A DNA stretch of 23,195 nucleotides, taken from the NCBI GenBank assembly GCA_900549235.1, contig URNT01000047.1:1-23195 (forward strand), read 5' to 3'. The first letter of the stretch is position 1. Each line of letters starts with the position of its first letter. The notes under the pieces are model-generated. The model did no database searches. It had not been told where the DNA came from and saw only the letters and a program-made list of their open reading frames with translations. Positions 22,995 through 23,195 of this stretch are shown piece by piece. Position numbers and translations under genes: made by a program. The stretch is from an uncultured Clostridium sp. (GTDB lineage Bacteria > Bacillota > Clostridia > Lachnospirales > Lachnospiraceae).

Positions 22995-23006
22995 TTATAG
23001 TTAAAA

Positions 23007-23033
23007 TCCTCTCTCCGATACTCAGAGAGAGGA
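23007..23033. repeat. Hairpin between tRNA-His and tRNA-Gln
   Basis: TCCTCTCTC (23007-23015) and GAGAGAGGA (23025-23033) form a 9-bp stem with four T residues after it on the minus strand. It may be a processing signal or partial terminator inside the cluster. Confidence 0.55.
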
Positions 23034-23038
23034 TACCG

Positions 23039-23113
23039 GGTGAGTAGAGGGATTCGAACCCTCGGCCTCCAGAGCCACAATCTGGCGCGATAACCAACTT
23101 CGCCATACCCACC
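23039..23113 (-). tRNA. tRNA-His (anticodon GTG)
   Basis: The acceptor GTGGGTA pairs with TACTCAC and an extra G at -1 pairs with C73, the mark of tRNA-His. The anticodon stem CCAGA/TCTGG holds TTGTGGC. CCA is not encoded. Confidence 0.96.
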
Positions 23114-23139
23114 ATTATTCAATTAGAGCTTACGCTCAA

Positions 23140-23195
<56 letters not shown>

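Noticed and set aside
22990..23002. A TATAAT on the minus strand (22999-22994) just before tRNA-Gln, as a possible promoter.
   Set aside because: A start from this box would fall inside the tRNA, so it cannot make the mature tRNA; the cluster is better explained by one upstream promoter.

Overview
The window looks like a chromosomal segment of a gut-type Clostridia bacterium, probably Lachnospiraceae (inference). Supporting this are AGGAGG-type ribosome binding sites, sigma-A-like promoters, tRNA genes without encoded CCA, and gene families such as TnpV, the clostridial mobilizable-element backbone, a Cytidylate_kin2 protein and BrnQ. Two kinds of DNA meet near position 11,583.

Positions 1 to about 11,583 are an integrated mobilizable element whose left end lies outside the window. 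Its backbone runs leftward on the minus strand: excisionase-like protein, tyrosine integrase, MobC-like protein, RepA-like ATPase, two small conserved proteins, a MobA/MobL relaxase and TnpV. A divergent Xre-type regulator and a membrane-anchored protein of unknown function lie on the plus strand at the right end. Non-coding signals include four 16-bp repeats across the divergent promoters (10007-10132), a mirror-symmetric array of six 8-bp sites (7171-7254), and a hairpin-rich oriT candidate in front of the relaxase (6368-6553). The relaxase carries one in-frame TAG, so this copy is probably not self-sufficient for mobilization.

Downstream of the backbone is a six-gene cargo operon (4350 to 112) with its own promoter and terminator. 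In order it encodes a small Xre-type regulator, a double zinc-ribbon four-helix membrane protein, an SPFH-GYF_2 protein, a small unknown protein, a KilA-N protein and a zinc-ribbon protein. This set is the best candidate here for an undescribed system; its function is not known from the sequence. The KilA-N gene contains a perfect 30-bp palindrome.

From 11,584 rightward the DNA is ordinary chromosome and visibly richer in GC. It holds guaA (with a shortened glutaminase domain lacking the catalytic Cys motif), a probable class B sortase remnant, a cytidylate-kinase-like gene, a calcium P-type ATPase, an ABC-F ATPase, brnQ-recJ, tRNA-Arg(ACG), a small alarmone synthetase, and a minus-strand tRNA cluster Arg(TCT)-His(GTG)-Gln(TTG) that runs off the right edge. 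The element abuts the 3' end of guaA, a known integration target for such elements.
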